Part shown: positions 15,820 through 24,748 of the stretch, in pieces
Layout: every line of letters begins with the position of its first letter
Position numbering within the stretch: position 1 is the first letter of the stretch
Origin: JBDSLU01 sp039916225
GTDB lineage: Bacteria; Acidobacteriota; Vicinamibacteria; Vicinamibacterales; Vicinamibacteraceae
Assembly: GCA_039916225.1 (NCBI GenBank)
Contig: JBDSLU010000008.1
Span: 1 to 32,522, forward strand
Direction: 5' to 3'
DNA: 32,522 bases
Translations under genes and position numbers: made by a program
The notes under the pieces: model-generated
Told to the model about the DNA's origin: nothing
What the model saw: the letters and a program-made list of their open reading frames with translations, nothing else
Database searches by the model: none

Positions 15820-17151
15820 TCAGGCCGGTCGTTGGTCGACGATGGCCTCGTTTTTCCGATCCCAGTAGAGCTTCTTGCCCTCGCGATAGCTCCGCGTGGC
15901 CATGACGACAGCCACGGCGTGCGCGAAGCCGGTGTCGATGTTGCCGTTCGGGGCCTTGCGACTCCGGATGCACTCGAGCCAGTTGCTGGTGTGCGCGTCC
16001 AGATCGTCGTCTTGAACGATCGGCGGCGGCTCCGTCCGCCCGTCCACGGTCACGAGTTGCGGCTTGACGGGACCAGTCTCGAGATTGAAGACTTGGTGCG
16101 TGCGCCACTCGCTTTTCGTCTCCGGCAGGAACCACCACTGCGGGCTGCCCTCACCACCCGGTGAGTAGAGGGTGCCGCGCGTGCCGCGGATGATCGTGTG
16201 GTCACCGAAGCCGTTCCCGAACGTCGTGCCGTAGGTGTACAGCACTTCCTTCTCGCGGAACGTGGACATGCATTGAAAAGTATCCGGATTCTCGCGGACA
16301 TCATGCCAGGCGAAAATGCCACCCTGCGCGACGGTGTCGTCCGGGATGAAGGTGTCCAGGTAGAAGTGCGCCAGGCCCGCGCCGTGGCTGTACCACTGAT
16401 CGGTGATGCCGCCGGAGAAGTCCTTGAAAATCCGGAACTCGAAGTAGACGCGCGGATCGAAGGGCCGCGACGGCCGTCCCAGCAGCCAGCGATTCCAGTC
16501 CGTATCCTGCCCCCGAATGGCCGCGACGTTGGCGTCGTTGGGCACGTGCCAGCGGGGACCATTGAAGTTCCAGCTCTGGCTGAGCGACACGACCTTGCCC
16601 AGCGACCCGCTGCGAACGAGCTCTCGGACCTTCAGCTGGTAAGGATCGCTGAGCCACTGCGAGCCCATCTGCACGACGCGGCCACTCGCCTTCGTGGCGT
16701 CGCGAGCGAGCGTGGCGTCGGCCAGCGTGTTGGCCATGGGCTTCTCGCAGTAGCAGTCTTTGCCGGCGTTGACGACGTCCGCCAGGATCCGGGCATGCTG
16801 ATGGTCCCCAGTCGAGACGATGACAGCGTCCAGATCGCGATCCGCCAACAGGTCTTCTGAATACTGATGCGTCGTCGGCCGCTGCCCGAACAGCATCTGC
16901 ACATGATCGGCGGCCCGCTGGCGATTCACGGACCACAGGTCGCACACACTCCGCATCTCGATGTTGGGATGCGCCTTCGACGAGGCCTTCAGCATGCGCC
17001 GCAGACCGGCGCCGCGATTGCCGCAACCGATCTGGCCAATCTGGATCCGGTCGTTGGCGCCAAGAATGCGACCATACGAGAGGGCCGACATCGCCACCGC
17101 CGACTGGGCGGCCGCTTTGATGAGCGCTCGCCGTGATACTGCTTCTGTCAT
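15820..17151 (-). CDS. Tat-exported Gfo/Idh/MocA family oxidoreductase
   Basis: This is a 443-residue protein. A twin-arginine signal (VSRRALIKAAAQSAVAMSALSYG, residues about 5-28) indicates export in folded form with bound cofactor. The NAD(P)-binding loop follows (IQIGQIGCGNRGAGLRRML), then the family's catalytic EKP motif (CYCEKPMANT). The substrate domain contains WHVPNDANVAAIRGQDTDWNRWL and ITDQWYSHGAG, typical of the long, exported Acidobacteriota/Planctomycetes branch. Likely substrates are sugars or sugar derivatives, possibly in glycan degradation. ATG 17151 was chosen because the Tat motif follows at once; upstream codons in frame (to 17217) lack such a signal. It converges, with no spacer, on the amidohydrolase gene. 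Confidence 0.9.
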   Translation of the reverse strand: MTEAVSRRALIKAAAQSAVAMSALSYGRILGANDRIQIGQIGCGNRGAGLRRMLKASSKAHPNIEMRSVCDLWSVNRQRAADHVQMLFGQRPTTHQYSEDLLADRDLDAVIVSTGDHQHARILADVVNAGKDCYCEKPMANTLADATLARDATKASGRVVQMGSQWLSDPYQLKVRELVRSGSLGKVVSLSQSWNFNGPRWHVPNDANVAAIRGQDTDWNRWLLGRPSRPFDPRVYFEFRIFKDFSGGITDQWYSHGAGLAHFYLDTFIPDDTVAQGGIFAWHDVRENPDTFQCMSTFREKEVLYTYGTTFGNGFGDHTIIRGTRGTLYSPGGEGSPQWWFLPETKSEWRTHQVFNLETGPVKPQLVTVDGRTEPPPIVQDDDLDAHTSNWLECIRSRKAPNGNIDTGFAHAVAVVMATRSYREGKKLYWDRKNEAIVDQRPA

Positions 17152-17283
17152 CGCTTCGCCGCTGAGGTATCGCTGACTGCCTGACCGTAGCACACGCTGG
17201 CGTCCGCGTCGCGGCAAGCGGCCCTGTTGCGTTCCGGATGCTCAGCGGCACGGCTGAACGCCCACCCAGCGACTTCGGGCTAC

Positions 17284-17300
17284 GTCATCCTGCGTTCATC
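17284..17300 (+). repeat. 11-bp-phased direct repeat upstream of first PAP2 gene (putative response-regulator site)
   Basis: GTCATCCTGCGTTCATC holds two TCATC half-sites 11 bp apart. The same 17-mer with one change recurs at 26838-26854, before the second PAP2 gene. Half-sites spaced by one helical turn are typical of OmpR/PhoP-type regulators. A weak -10-like CATGCT (17311-17316) follows 10 bp later, the spacing seen for PhoP boxes. Confidence 0.5.
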
Positions 17301-17326
17301 CACACCCGTGCATGCTCAACGCCGCC

Positions 17327-18160
17327 ATGTTGAAGGTGAGCGCCCGCGGAGAACCATTCCTTACGAGAACCGCCGTTGTTGCCGTCGCCCTCCTGTTGGG
17401 CGGCACGCCTGGATTCGCGCAGACCGCGGATCCACCGCCACCTGCGTCGAGGGGCACCGATGACGCTGGGGCGATCGCTGTGGCACCGGACGCCAGGCGC
17501 GTGCCGACGTTCGGCTCACTCTTTCGGGATCTGGGTGGCGATGTCCGCCGGCTGCCCTCGCGCGGCGCGGCAGTGATCGCTGGCGTCGCGGGCGCCCTGA
17601 GCCTGAGCGTGCGGCCTGAAGACCTCGACGTGACTCGCCGGGCCAACGCCTCCGGTCGTCTCGACGCGGCCTTCGCCCCGGGCGCGGCTCTCGGCGGCGG
17701 CCTGGTGCAGTTCGGCGCGGCTTTCTCAACCTATCTCGTGGGCCGAAGCACCGGGAATGCGGGAGTGGCTCGGCTCGGCGCCGATCTGGTCCGAGCCCAG
17801 ATCGTCAACACGGCGCTGACCCAAACCCTGAAGGTGTCCATCCGCCGGCAACGACCGGACGGCGGACGCTATTCCTTCCCGTCGGGCCATACATCCGGGA
17901 CGTTCGCGACGGCAACGGTCCTTCAGCGGCACTACGGGTGGAAGGCGGGCGTGCCGGCCTACGCATTGGCAACGTACGTCGGAGCCTCTCGGCTCCAGAA
18001 GAACAAGCACTTCATGAGCGACGTCATCTTCGGCGCCGGCGTCGGCATCATCTCCGGCCGGGCCGTCACTGTCGGCCATGGACGGACCCGCTTCGCATTG
18101 ACGCCGGTGGCGGCCTCTGGCGGTGCCGGGCTTGGCCTTACGCTCGTCCAGCCGCGCTGA
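17327..18160 (+). CDS. Exported PAP2-family phosphatase (first paralogue)
   Basis: This is a 277-residue protein from ATG 17327 (ATG 17312 is the alternative but falls in the putative -10 region). A signal peptide (TRTAVVAVALLLGGTPGFA) precedes a Pro-rich linker and a PAP2 domain. All three motifs are intact: KVSIRRQRP (KX6RP), SFPSGHTS (PSGH) and SRLQKNKHFMSD (SRX5HX3D). The enzyme class removes phosphate from lipid phosphates or pyrophosphates such as undecaprenyl-PP, lipid A or phosphatidate at the periplasmic face; the substrate here is unknown. The C-terminal tail (RTRFALTPVAASGGAGLGLTLV) is alternating hydrophobic and shared in style with the paralogue at 26927. It is divergent from the oxidoreductase and convergent with the YncE-like gene. 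Confidence 0.87.
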   Translation: MLKVSARGEPFLTRTAVVAVALLLGGTPGFAQTADPPPPASRGTDDAGAIAVAPDARRVPTFGSLFRDLGGDVRRLPSRGAAVIAGVAGALSLSVRPEDLDVTRRANASGRLDAAFAPGAALGGGLVQFGAAFSTYLVGRSTGNAGVARLGADLVRAQIVNTALTQTLKVSIRRQRPDGGRYSFPSGHTSGTFATATVLQRHYGWKAGVPAYALATYVGASRLQKNKHFMSDVIFGAGVGIISGRAVTVGHGRTRFALTPVAASGGAGLGLTLVQPR

Positions 18161-18173
18161 CGGCCGAGCCGTC
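18159..18173. terminator. Possible bidirectional hairpin at PAP2/YncE convergence
   Basis: GACGGC (18159-18164) and GCCGTC (18168-18173) form a perfect 6-bp stem with a CGA loop. It begins in the PAP2 stop codon and occupies the 21-bp gap to the convergent gene. No U-tract. Confidence 0.3.
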
Positions 18174-18181
18174 GCGGCCCG

Positions 18182-19186
18182 TCACTTGTTCGCCGGCGAC
18201 AAGACCAGCACCTTCATCGTTCCCGGGACCACCTGCGGCCGCCCATTCGGAACGGGCGTCGTGGTCGCGACCGGCACGTAGACACGATGGGTCTGGGGAT
18301 CGAGGAACATCGTCCGGCCTGAGGGCTGGACCGCCAGCGTCTGCACGACTGAGAACCGGTCACGGGCGTCTTGGTGGGCGATCGTCACGACGCCGGTGCC
18401 GCTCGACGCGAAGGCCAGCTTGGTCGTGGGATCGAAGCCATTCCCGTCGACCCGATCGGCGATGGGGAAGCTGGTGACAGGCTGGCCCGACGCACTGTCG
18501 ACGACGGCCATCCGCTTGTCGCACGCGGCGAGCAGCAGATGGTTCGCCTCATCGAAGGCAAGGCCGGTCGGCCCTTCGCATCCCGCGATGGGCCAGGTCG
18601 CCACGACGGCATGCAGCCGAACATCGACGACGGCGATAGCCCCTTTGTCCTCCACGTTCACGTAGACGCGCCCCGCGACCGGATCGTGAACGGCTTCTTC
18701 CAGCTGCCCGCCGACGTCGATGGTGGCAATCACCGCGCCGGTCATGGGATTGAACGCGGTGATCGAGCCGCCGGTGTGATTGAAGGTCCACACCTCGCGG
18801 CGATCCGCCAGGTAGCGGATGCTGTCGGGATTGGCACCGGTGGCCACCGAGCCCAGAACCTTCAGGGTCGTGAGGTCGACAATCGTCGACGTATTGGCGC
18901 GGCCATTGCTCGTGAATCCACGGCCAAGCTCCGTGGCCAGCGCAAAGCCGTGGACGCCGGGCGTGTCGGCAATCTCGCCGACGATCGCGCCGGTCTCGGT
19001 GTCGGCCACGACGATCTTCGTCGCATGGGACACGTACAAGCGATGCGTCGATGCGTCCGCCACGATGTAGTCCCATCCGCCCTCGCCGCCGATCGCGATC
19101 TCACGCTCGACGCGGTAGCCAGGGCCGCCGGCCAGCACGACGACGGCCATCGTGAGACTGAGCAGCCATGAGGTCAGTGTCGACAT
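18182..19186 (-). CDS. Exported YncE-like beta-propeller protein
   Basis: This is a 334-residue protein with a signal peptide (WLLSLTMAVVVLAGGPG). Repeated propeller blades follow, each with a variation on HRLYVSHATKIVVADTETGAIVGEI, GRVYVNVEDKGAIAVVDVRLHAVVATW or HLLLAACDKRMAVVDSASGQPVTSF. This is the YVTN/YncE pattern of 40-residue blades. Such proteins are binding scaffolds in the periplasm; no catalytic residues are evident. The start is supported by AGGAAGGG just upstream. It lies 43 bp after the RND permease gene on the same strand and is probably the last gene of the efflux operon. Why a propeller should be co-transcribed with a pump is not clear: a sensor or periplasmic ligand-binding partner is conceivable. 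Confidence 0.83.
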   Translation of the reverse strand: MSTLTSWLLSLTMAVVVLAGGPGYRVEREIAIGGEGGWDYIVADASTHRLYVSHATKIVVADTETGAIVGEIADTPGVHGFALATELGRGFTSNGRANTSTIVDLTTLKVLGSVATGANPDSIRYLADRREVWTFNHTGGSITAFNPMTGAVIATIDVGGQLEEAVHDPVAGRVYVNVEDKGAIAVVDVRLHAVVATWPIAGCEGPTGLAFDEANHLLLAACDKRMAVVDSASGQPVTSFPIADRVDGNGFDPTTKLAFASSGTGVVTIAHQDARDRFSVVQTLAVQPSGRTMFLDPQTHRVYVPVATTTPVPNGRPQVVPGTMKVLVLSPANK

Positions 19187-19229
19187 GTATCCCTTCCTTG
19201 ATGACCGCGCCGCTGGGCGCCGCGCGTTG

Positions 19230-22200
19230 TTACCGACGACGCATGCTCGCCGCGTAGAGGCCTGGCACGGCGAGGAGCGTCACCGGAGTAGAGAGCACGA
19301 GGCCACCGATGACGGCGAGCGCCAGCGGCCGCTGCAACTCCGCGCCTGCGCCGACGCCAAGCGCCAGAGGGAGCAGCGCAAACAGGGTGCAGAAGGTGGT
19401 CATCAGAATCGGCCGCAGTCGCACCTGGCCGGCGTGGGCGATGGCCGCGTCGATGGGCTCGCCGGCCTCGTGCCGTGTGTGCGCGAGGTCGAGCAGCATG
19501 ATGCCGTTCTTCACGACCAGTCCGACCAGCAGAATCAGGCCCATCGCCGATGAGAGGTTCAGATCCGTGCCCGACATCCACAGCAGCAGCAACGCGCCGC
19601 CGAGCGACAGGGGGGCAGCCAGGACGACCAGCATCGCGGGTGCCCAGGAGCGGAACTGGGTGACGAGGATGATGAACACGAGGAAGATGGCGAGGCCGAA
19701 CACCGTGAGCAGCTCCCGGAACGCCTGGCGCTGCGACTGCGACTGACCGCCGATTTCATAGGTGTAGCCGGCCGGCAGCTTCATCCCGCCCAGGTGGGAG
19801 CGGATGTCGGCTACCGCGCTGCCCAGATCCCGTCCTTCCAGCCGGCCGCTGACGACGACCATCGGGCGCAGGTTCTCGCGCTGCAGCTCGGCCTGTCCGT
19901 TCGCGCGCACCATGTGGGCCAGCTCCGACAGCGGAACGGGCTGGCCCTCGGGCGTCCGTATCAGGGTGCCCGGCATGGCCGCGGGATCGAAGCGCGCGGC
20001 GTCCGACAGGCGGACCCGCACCGGAATGGTGCGATCGGGCAGCCGCAGATCCGTCGCGACCACGCCCAGCCAACTGGCCGCCATCTGTGTCGACACAGAG
20101 TCGGCCGTCAGCCCGTACCGGGCGGCGGCTATCGGGTCGATCACCCACGTCGCCTCGGGGTTGCCCGGCTGCACGCCGACCACGTCGACCACGCCGCTGA
20201 TGCCGCTGACCATGGCCTCGACCGGCTCGGCGAGCTCCGCCAGCCGATCGGGATCGTCGCCGAAGATCTTCACCTCGATGGGCTCGGCGTTGCCCTCCAG
20301 ATCGCCCAGCATGTCTTGCAGCAGTTGCACGAACTCGACCTCGACGAGCGGTGCCGCCTCGTGGAAGCGTTCGCGCAGGTCGTTGATGATCGCGTCGGCA
20401 GATCGGCGGCGCTGGCCTCGAGGCTTCAGGCGCACCAGCAGGTCGCCGGTGTTCTGCGCCGTCGCGAACAGGCCGAGCTCTGAACCGGTCCGGCGTGACC
20501 AAGCCGCCACTTCCGGCGTCTGCGAGACGAGCTGCTCGATCGTGCGCAACTGGCGATCGGTTTCGGGCAGGGCGCTGCCGGCCGGGGTCAGGTAGTCGAC
20601 CACGAACCCGCCCTCATCGGCTGCCGGAAAGAACCCGGTTCCGACCTGCAAGAACAGGACGACCGTCAGCGCCAGGAGGAACACCGAGGCTGCGACGGCC
20701 GACCACGGCCGCTGCAGGGCTGCGCCCAGGAGACGGGCGTAGGTGCGATCGAGGCGCGTGGACGCAGTGCCGATCGGCTGGTGGCGTGCCGTGGCCCAGC
20801 GGCCCATGATCGGCACGAGGGTGATCGACAAGGCGAGCGACAGCAGGACGGCCGTCGACAGGCTCAGGGACAAGGCCCGGAAGAACTGACCGGCCACGCC
20901 GGACAGGAGGCCGAGCGGCGCGAAGACGACGACCGTGGTCAGCGTCGAGCTGACCAGGGGCGCCATGAGCTGCTGCACCGCCTCGACGGCCGTGCCGCCG
21001 GGCGTGCCGGCCCGCCGGTGCATGTTCTCCACGACCACGACGGCATCGTCGATGACCAGACCGATGGCGACGGCCAGGCCGCCCATCGACATCAGGTTGA
21101 TCGTGCCCCCGAAGATCCACATGAAGGCAAAGGTCGGGATGACGGACAGCGGCAGCGTGACGGCGGCGATCGCCGTCAGGCGCCAGTCGCGAAGGAAGAG
21201 CAGGAGCACGGCGATGGCCAGGGCGCCGCCGACAAGGACCGCGTCGCGGACGCTGGCAATCGACTCGTCTACGAACTCGGCCAGGTCGTAGACCCGCGTG
21301 ATGCGGATACCCGACGGCAGCGTCTTCGCCATCTCGGACAGGACCCCGTCGAGACCCGCCTCGAGGTCGAGGACGTTCGCGCCGATCTGCTGGGCGATGG
21401 TGATGACGACGGCGTCATGTCCGTTACCGGTGATGAGCAGCGTGCGATCCGGGGCACCGCGCGTGACGGTGCCGAGATCCGACACACGGACGATGGCGCC
21501 GTTCTTCCCCTTGATCGGCGCCGCGGCGATCTGGTCGACATCGGTCCACAGCGACGACGCCAGCACCAGATGCTGGAGCCCCGCTTCCTGGAACCGCCCG
21601 ACCGGAACGATGGCGTTCTGCGCTTTCAGCGCGTCAGCCACGTCCGGCGCGGTCAGCTGCGCCGCGGCCAGCTTCGCGGGCTCGAGGATCACTTCGATCT
21701 CGCGCGTGTCGCTGGATTGGACGTCGACGATACCGGCCCCCGGCACGCGCGCAATCGCCGGCTTCACGACGACGTTGGCGTAGTCGTAGAGGTCGGCCGT
21801 GGGCAGCGCACCGGTCAGGCTGAGGATGAAAACCGGGAAGATCTCCGGCGTCATCCGTTCGATTTGGAGTGTCGTCCCGGCCGGCAGGTCGGCGGTGATC
21901 TCCGCGACGCGGTTCTGCACCGTCTGCAGTGCCACGACCATGTCGGTCGACGGGGCGAACTGGGCGGAGATCTCGGCGCCGCCGCGAATGCTCTTCGACC
22001 GCACGCGGCGGATGCCTGGCGCCGCCATGATCGCCTGCTCGAGCGGGCGGGTGACGATGAGCGACATCGACTGCGGCGGCAGGGTGCCGGCGTGGGCGAC
22101 GATGACGATGCGAGGGAACTGCAAGGGCGGGTAGATGCCGCTTGGCAGCGCCCTGGCGGCGAGCAGTCCGGCGACGACCAGCGCGATCGCCAGCAGGCCG

Positions 22201-22241
22201 ACGACGCGCGCATGCGTGAGCGCCCGCGCCGCCAGGGTCAC
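19230..22241 (-). CDS. Efflux RND transporter permease (AcrB/CzcA superfamily)
   Basis: This is a 1003-residue RND pump. The first helix region (ARALTHARVVGLLAIALVVAGLLAARALPSGIYPPLQFPRI) leads into the periplasmic porter domain. TM4 contains GGLAVAIGLVIDDAVVVVENM (about 387-407), with the paired Asp of the proton relay. The second half ends with LRPILMTTFCTLFALLPLALGVGAGAELQRPLALAVIGGLV and VTLLAVPGLYA, a standard RND C terminus, though with a short tail. Start is GTG at 22241, overlapping the adaptor stop (GTGA), so the two are coupled. TM4 does not carry the CzcA-like GELVDDAIID of the first pump, so this one may export organic compounds or another cation. The substrate is unresolved. Confidence 0.9.
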   Translation of the reverse strand: MTLAARALTHARVVGLLAIALVVAGLLAARALPSGIYPPLQFPRIVIVAHAGTLPPQSMSLIVTRPLEQAIMAAPGIRRVRSKSIRGGAEISAQFAPSTDMVVALQTVQNRVAEITADLPAGTTLQIERMTPEIFPVFILSLTGALPTADLYDYANVVVKPAIARVPGAGIVDVQSSDTREIEVILEPAKLAAAQLTAPDVADALKAQNAIVPVGRFQEAGLQHLVLASSLWTDVDQIAAAPIKGKNGAIVRVSDLGTVTRGAPDRTLLITGNGHDAVVITIAQQIGANVLDLEAGLDGVLSEMAKTLPSGIRITRVYDLAEFVDESIASVRDAVLVGGALAIAVLLLFLRDWRLTAIAAVTLPLSVIPTFAFMWIFGGTINLMSMGGLAVAIGLVIDDAVVVVENMHRRAGTPGGTAVEAVQQLMAPLVSSTLTTVVVFAPLGLLSGVAGQFFRALSLSLSTAVLLSLALSITLVPIMGRWATARHQPIGTASTRLDRTYARLLGAALQRPWSAVAASVFLLALTVVLFLQVGTGFFPAADEGGFVVDYLTPAGSALPETDRQLRTIEQLVSQTPEVAAWSRRTGSELGLFATAQNTGDLLVRLKPRGQRRRSADAIINDLRERFHEAAPLVEVEFVQLLQDMLGDLEGNAEPIEVKIFGDDPDRLAELAEPVEAMVSGISGVVDVVGVQPGNPEATWVIDPIAAARYGLTADSVSTQMAASWLGVVATDLRLPDRTIPVRVRLSDAARFDPAAMPGTLIRTPEGQPVPLSELAHMVRANGQAELQRENLRPMVVVSGRLEGRDLGSAVADIRSHLGGMKLPAGYTYEIGGQSQSQRQAFRELLTVFGLAIFLVFIILVTQFRSWAPAMLVVLAAPLSLGGALLLLWMSGTDLNLSSAMGLILLVGLVVKNGIMLLDLAHTRHEAGEPIDAAIAHAGQVRLRPILMTTFCTLFALLPLALGVGAGAELQRPLALAVIGGLVLSTPVTLLAVPGLYAASMRRR

Positions 22242-23389
22242 TGTTTCCCACCAGTGGTACGGCCCTGGGCGGCGTCGGCGGGCTTCGCGTCGCCGCTGTC
22301 AGCCACCGCGATCGCGGCCTGGTCGGGAAGACCGGCCTGCCCGTTGACGATGACCAGCTCGCCCGCTGTGAGCCCTGCGATGATCTCTGCGTGGACGCCG
22401 TCGGCGAGCCCGACGGTCACCACACGCCGCTGCGCTTTGCCGCCGAGGGCCACGAAGACCACCGTCTGCTCCGCCTCATGGACGATCGCGACCACTGGAA
22501 TCACGACGACGTTGGCATGGCGCTCAGCGTAGATCTCGACCTGCAGGAGCGCGCCCGCCGGAAGAGCGGCGACATGCGCGAAGGCGAGCCGGACTGGAAC
22601 GGTGGCGGTGCCGGCTTCGACGGTCGTCGGACCGGCGACCACTTTGGCGTCGAAGTTGTCGGCCCCAATCGTTCCGCCCATCACGCGAGCGGCAGATCCG
22701 ACCGAGATGCGGGCGGCATCGGAGAGCGGCACGGCCGCGACGATCTCGAGGCGGCTCGGATCGATGACTCGGAGGACCGGATCGGCTGCCGTGGCTTCGA
22801 CCAGGTCACCTGGATTGTGGAACCGGCGCGCAACGACGCCGTCGAACGCGGCGCGCACGGTCGCACGCGAGGCGAGTGCCTCCGCCGACTGCAGTCCAGC
22901 TCGCGCCTGAGATATCGCGGCTTCGGCATCGGCGACGGCGCGCGTGGCGTCTTCGAGGTCTCGGCGTGCAGCAATTCCGCGGTCGAACAGCTCCGACGCT
23001 CGAGTTCGCGCGGAGCGAGCGCCATCGAGAGCCGCCAGGGCGCGCGCCACTTCGGCCTGCTGTCGACGCACGTCCGCCGCGAGCGCGGGCATCTCGAACC
23101 GCACCAGAACGTCGCCCCGTCGAACGCGGTCGCCCGCGCCAGGTCGAAGCTCAGAAATTCGGGCCACCTCAGGTGCGACGACCGTCAGATCGGCCCCAGG
23201 CGCCGGGGTGACGACGCCAGATGCGTGGATCACGCTGCGGATGTCGCCAACCACGGCCGTTTCGGCACGCACCGTGACGATGGCCTCGCTGGTCAGCTCT
23301 TCGGTCGCCGGCGTTCTGCAGCCGGCGCCCGCCGTGATAGTCCCCACGATGAAGAAGGTGATCGCCGGACGGCTCCAGGGAGGCCTCAT
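22238..23389 (-). CDS. RND efflux periplasmic adaptor, lipoprotein
   Basis: This 383-residue membrane-fusion protein begins at ATG 23389. The N-terminal hydrophobic segment ends in TAGAGCRTP, a lipobox with acylation Cys at about residue 24. SGVVTPAPGADLTVVAPEVARISELRPGAGDRVRRGDVLVRF is the first lipoyl half. A coiled-coil hairpin (about 95-165: ADVRRQQAEVARALAALDGARS..., DLEDATRAVADAEAAISQA) precedes VRAAFDGVVARRFHNPGDLVEA, the second lipoyl half. Beta-barrel and membrane-proximal domains close the protein. The ATG overlaps the TolC-gene stop (ATGA) and the stop overlaps the pump start (GTGA). The reverse operon therefore encodes a complete tripartite pump in channel-adaptor-pump order. Confidence 0.88.
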   Translation of the reverse strand: MRPPWSRPAITFFIVGTITAGAGCRTPATEELTSEAIVTVRAETAVVGDIRSVIHASGVVTPAPGADLTVVAPEVARISELRPGAGDRVRRGDVLVRFEMPALAADVRRQQAEVARALAALDGARSARTRASELFDRGIAARRDLEDATRAVADAEAAISQARAGLQSAEALASRATVRAAFDGVVARRFHNPGDLVEATAADPVLRVIDPSRLEIVAAVPLSDAARISVGSAARVMGGTIGADNFDAKVVAGPTTVEAGTATVPVRLAFAHVAALPAGALLQVEIYAERHANVVVIPVVAIVHEAEQTVVFVALGGKAQRRVVTVGLADGVHAEIIAGLTAGELVIVNGQAGLPDQAAIAVADSGDAKPADAAQGRTTGGKQ

Positions 23390-24681
23390 GGCAGGGGAGC
23401 GCCAACAGCGCGTTCGAGGTCCGCGACGCCCGACTGGAACTGCGCGACCGCGTCGAGGGCGCGCAAGCGCACGTCCCGCGATGCCTGCAGCGCCTGCAGC
23501 AAGGCCGGCAGCCCTGTTTGTCCGAGACGGTACGAGTCCTGGGCCATCTCTTCCACTTGCTTGGCCCGGGGCACAATCACGTCGTGGTAGCGCACGGAGG
23601 CTTGCCGCTGCGCCTCCGCAAGCGCCGACGCTGCTGTCACGTCGCCGACGACCCGCTGCAGCATGGCCTCGCGCTGCGCGGCGAGTTGCGCCAGTCGTGC
23701 GTCCTCGACCACGACACCAGCCTGGTGAGTCGTCAGAACGGGCAGCGTGATCGACAGACCCGCGCGCCACCCGTAGGTGAACTCGGGTTCGGCGCCGTGA
23801 GTGAGGGTCGCGGTGGGCGTCGCATCTGGAACGCGCAGCGCCCGAGCCAGAGATGCCTTGGCTCGCTGCTCGTCGATCCGGCGATCGGCGAGCGCCAGTT
23901 CGGTACTCGCCGCCCGCGCGCGGGCGACCATGGCGCTGGTGACGATCTCCCCGCTCGCGTCCATGCTCGTTGTGAGCGGCTGCGTCGACTCCAGCGGAAG
24001 AGCGAGCAGGGCATTGAGCTTCGCCCGCGCCGCGCCTACCACCCCGGCCGCGGCACTGGTCTCGGTGTCGGCGGCATCGAGCGCGAGAGCGGCCTGGAGC
24101 ACCTCGAGGCGAGGGGCATCGCCGCGCTCGAATCGCGTTTGCGCGGTCGCCGTGGCGCGTTCCGCGACATCTCGCAGTTCACGGAGCACGCCCAGCTTGG
24201 CGTCCGCGACCACGGCATCGCTGTAGCGTCGGCGCACGTCGTTGCGCATCTGCAGCACGAGCCCCCGCAGGTCGGCTTCGGTGGCGCCGAGCGCGGCCCG
24301 GCCAACCGCAATGCGCTTGCCGCGCTTGCCGCCAAGCTCGAGCGGCCACGAGACCGCGAACGCCTGGCGGGGAGCCTCCTTTTCCACCTCGATCGACACG
24401 TCTGGATTGGGCCGTTCAGCGGCAACCGCCAGGCCGGCCGCGTCGATGGATCGGGCAAGGCGCGCGGCGGCAAGGTCCGGATTGGCGGCGAGCGCCCTCG
24501 AGATCGCTGCGTCGAGCGTCAGCGGTTCGCTGGGCTCCTGCGGCGCGCTCGCGTAGAGGGGTGCCAGGCATGCCAGGACACACGTAGGGGCGATCATCAG
24601 GCCAATCGCTCGCAACGCCCACAGAACACCCATCGTGCCAAGGCGCATGATGGGGGCGCGCAGATGAAGGGACGATGACAT
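23386..24681 (-). CDS. TolC-family outer-membrane efflux protein
   Basis: This is a 431-residue protein. The ATG at 24681 is supported by AGGAGAG 7 nt upstream; a longer reading from 24750 would run into the divergent regulator gene and lacks such a site. A signal peptide (VLWALRAIGLMIAPTCVLACLAPLYASA) is followed by LTLDAAISRALAANPDLAAARLA, the usual first helix of the OEP domain. RPNPDVSIEVEKEAPRQAFAVSWPLELGGKR and the second repeat's AGLSITLPVLTTHQAGVVVEDARLA follow in order. It forms the outer-membrane duct for the adaptor and pump encoded downstream. It heads the reverse operon and shares a 67-bp control region with the response regulator. Confidence 0.88.
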   Translation of the reverse strand: MSSSLHLRAPIMRLGTMGVLWALRAIGLMIAPTCVLACLAPLYASAPQEPSEPLTLDAAISRALAANPDLAAARLARSIDAAGLAVAAERPNPDVSIEVEKEAPRQAFAVSWPLELGGKRGKRIAVGRAALGATEADLRGLVLQMRNDVRRRYSDAVVADAKLGVLRELRDVAERATATAQTRFERGDAPRLEVLQAALALDAADTETSAAAGVVGAARAKLNALLALPLESTQPLTTSMDASGEIVTSAMVARARAASTELALADRRIDEQRAKASLARALRVPDATPTATLTHGAEPEFTYGWRAGLSITLPVLTTHQAGVVVEDARLAQLAAQREAMLQRVVGDVTAASALAEAQRQASVRYHDVIVPRAKQVEEMAQDSYRLGQTGLPALLQALQASRDVRLRALDAVAQFQSGVADLERAVGAPLP

Positions 24682-24713
24682 TGGCCGCTCTCCTACGAGA
24701 TGGAGCCGCAGAC

Positions 24714-24719
24714 TATCAT
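24714..24719 (+). promoter_or_regulatory. Putative -10 box (TATCAT) of the regulator gene in the divergent control region
   Basis: TATCAT matches TATAAT at five of six positions, 29 nt before the regulator ATG at 24749. On the other strand the overlapping GATAGT (24712-24717) could be the -10 of the TolC operon. The two promoters would then overlap, allowing joint control. No -35 consensus is evident, as expected for activator-dependent promoters. Confidence 0.4.
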
Positions 24720-24748
24720 CGGTACCAGAGGGCGCGGTCAGCGCATCC

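Noticed and set aside
20781..22532. 583-codon forward frame opposite the second RND pump
   Set aside because: Composition is dominated by Gly, Asp, Arg and Gln with no recognisable domain, and it covers two coupled real genes on the other strand.
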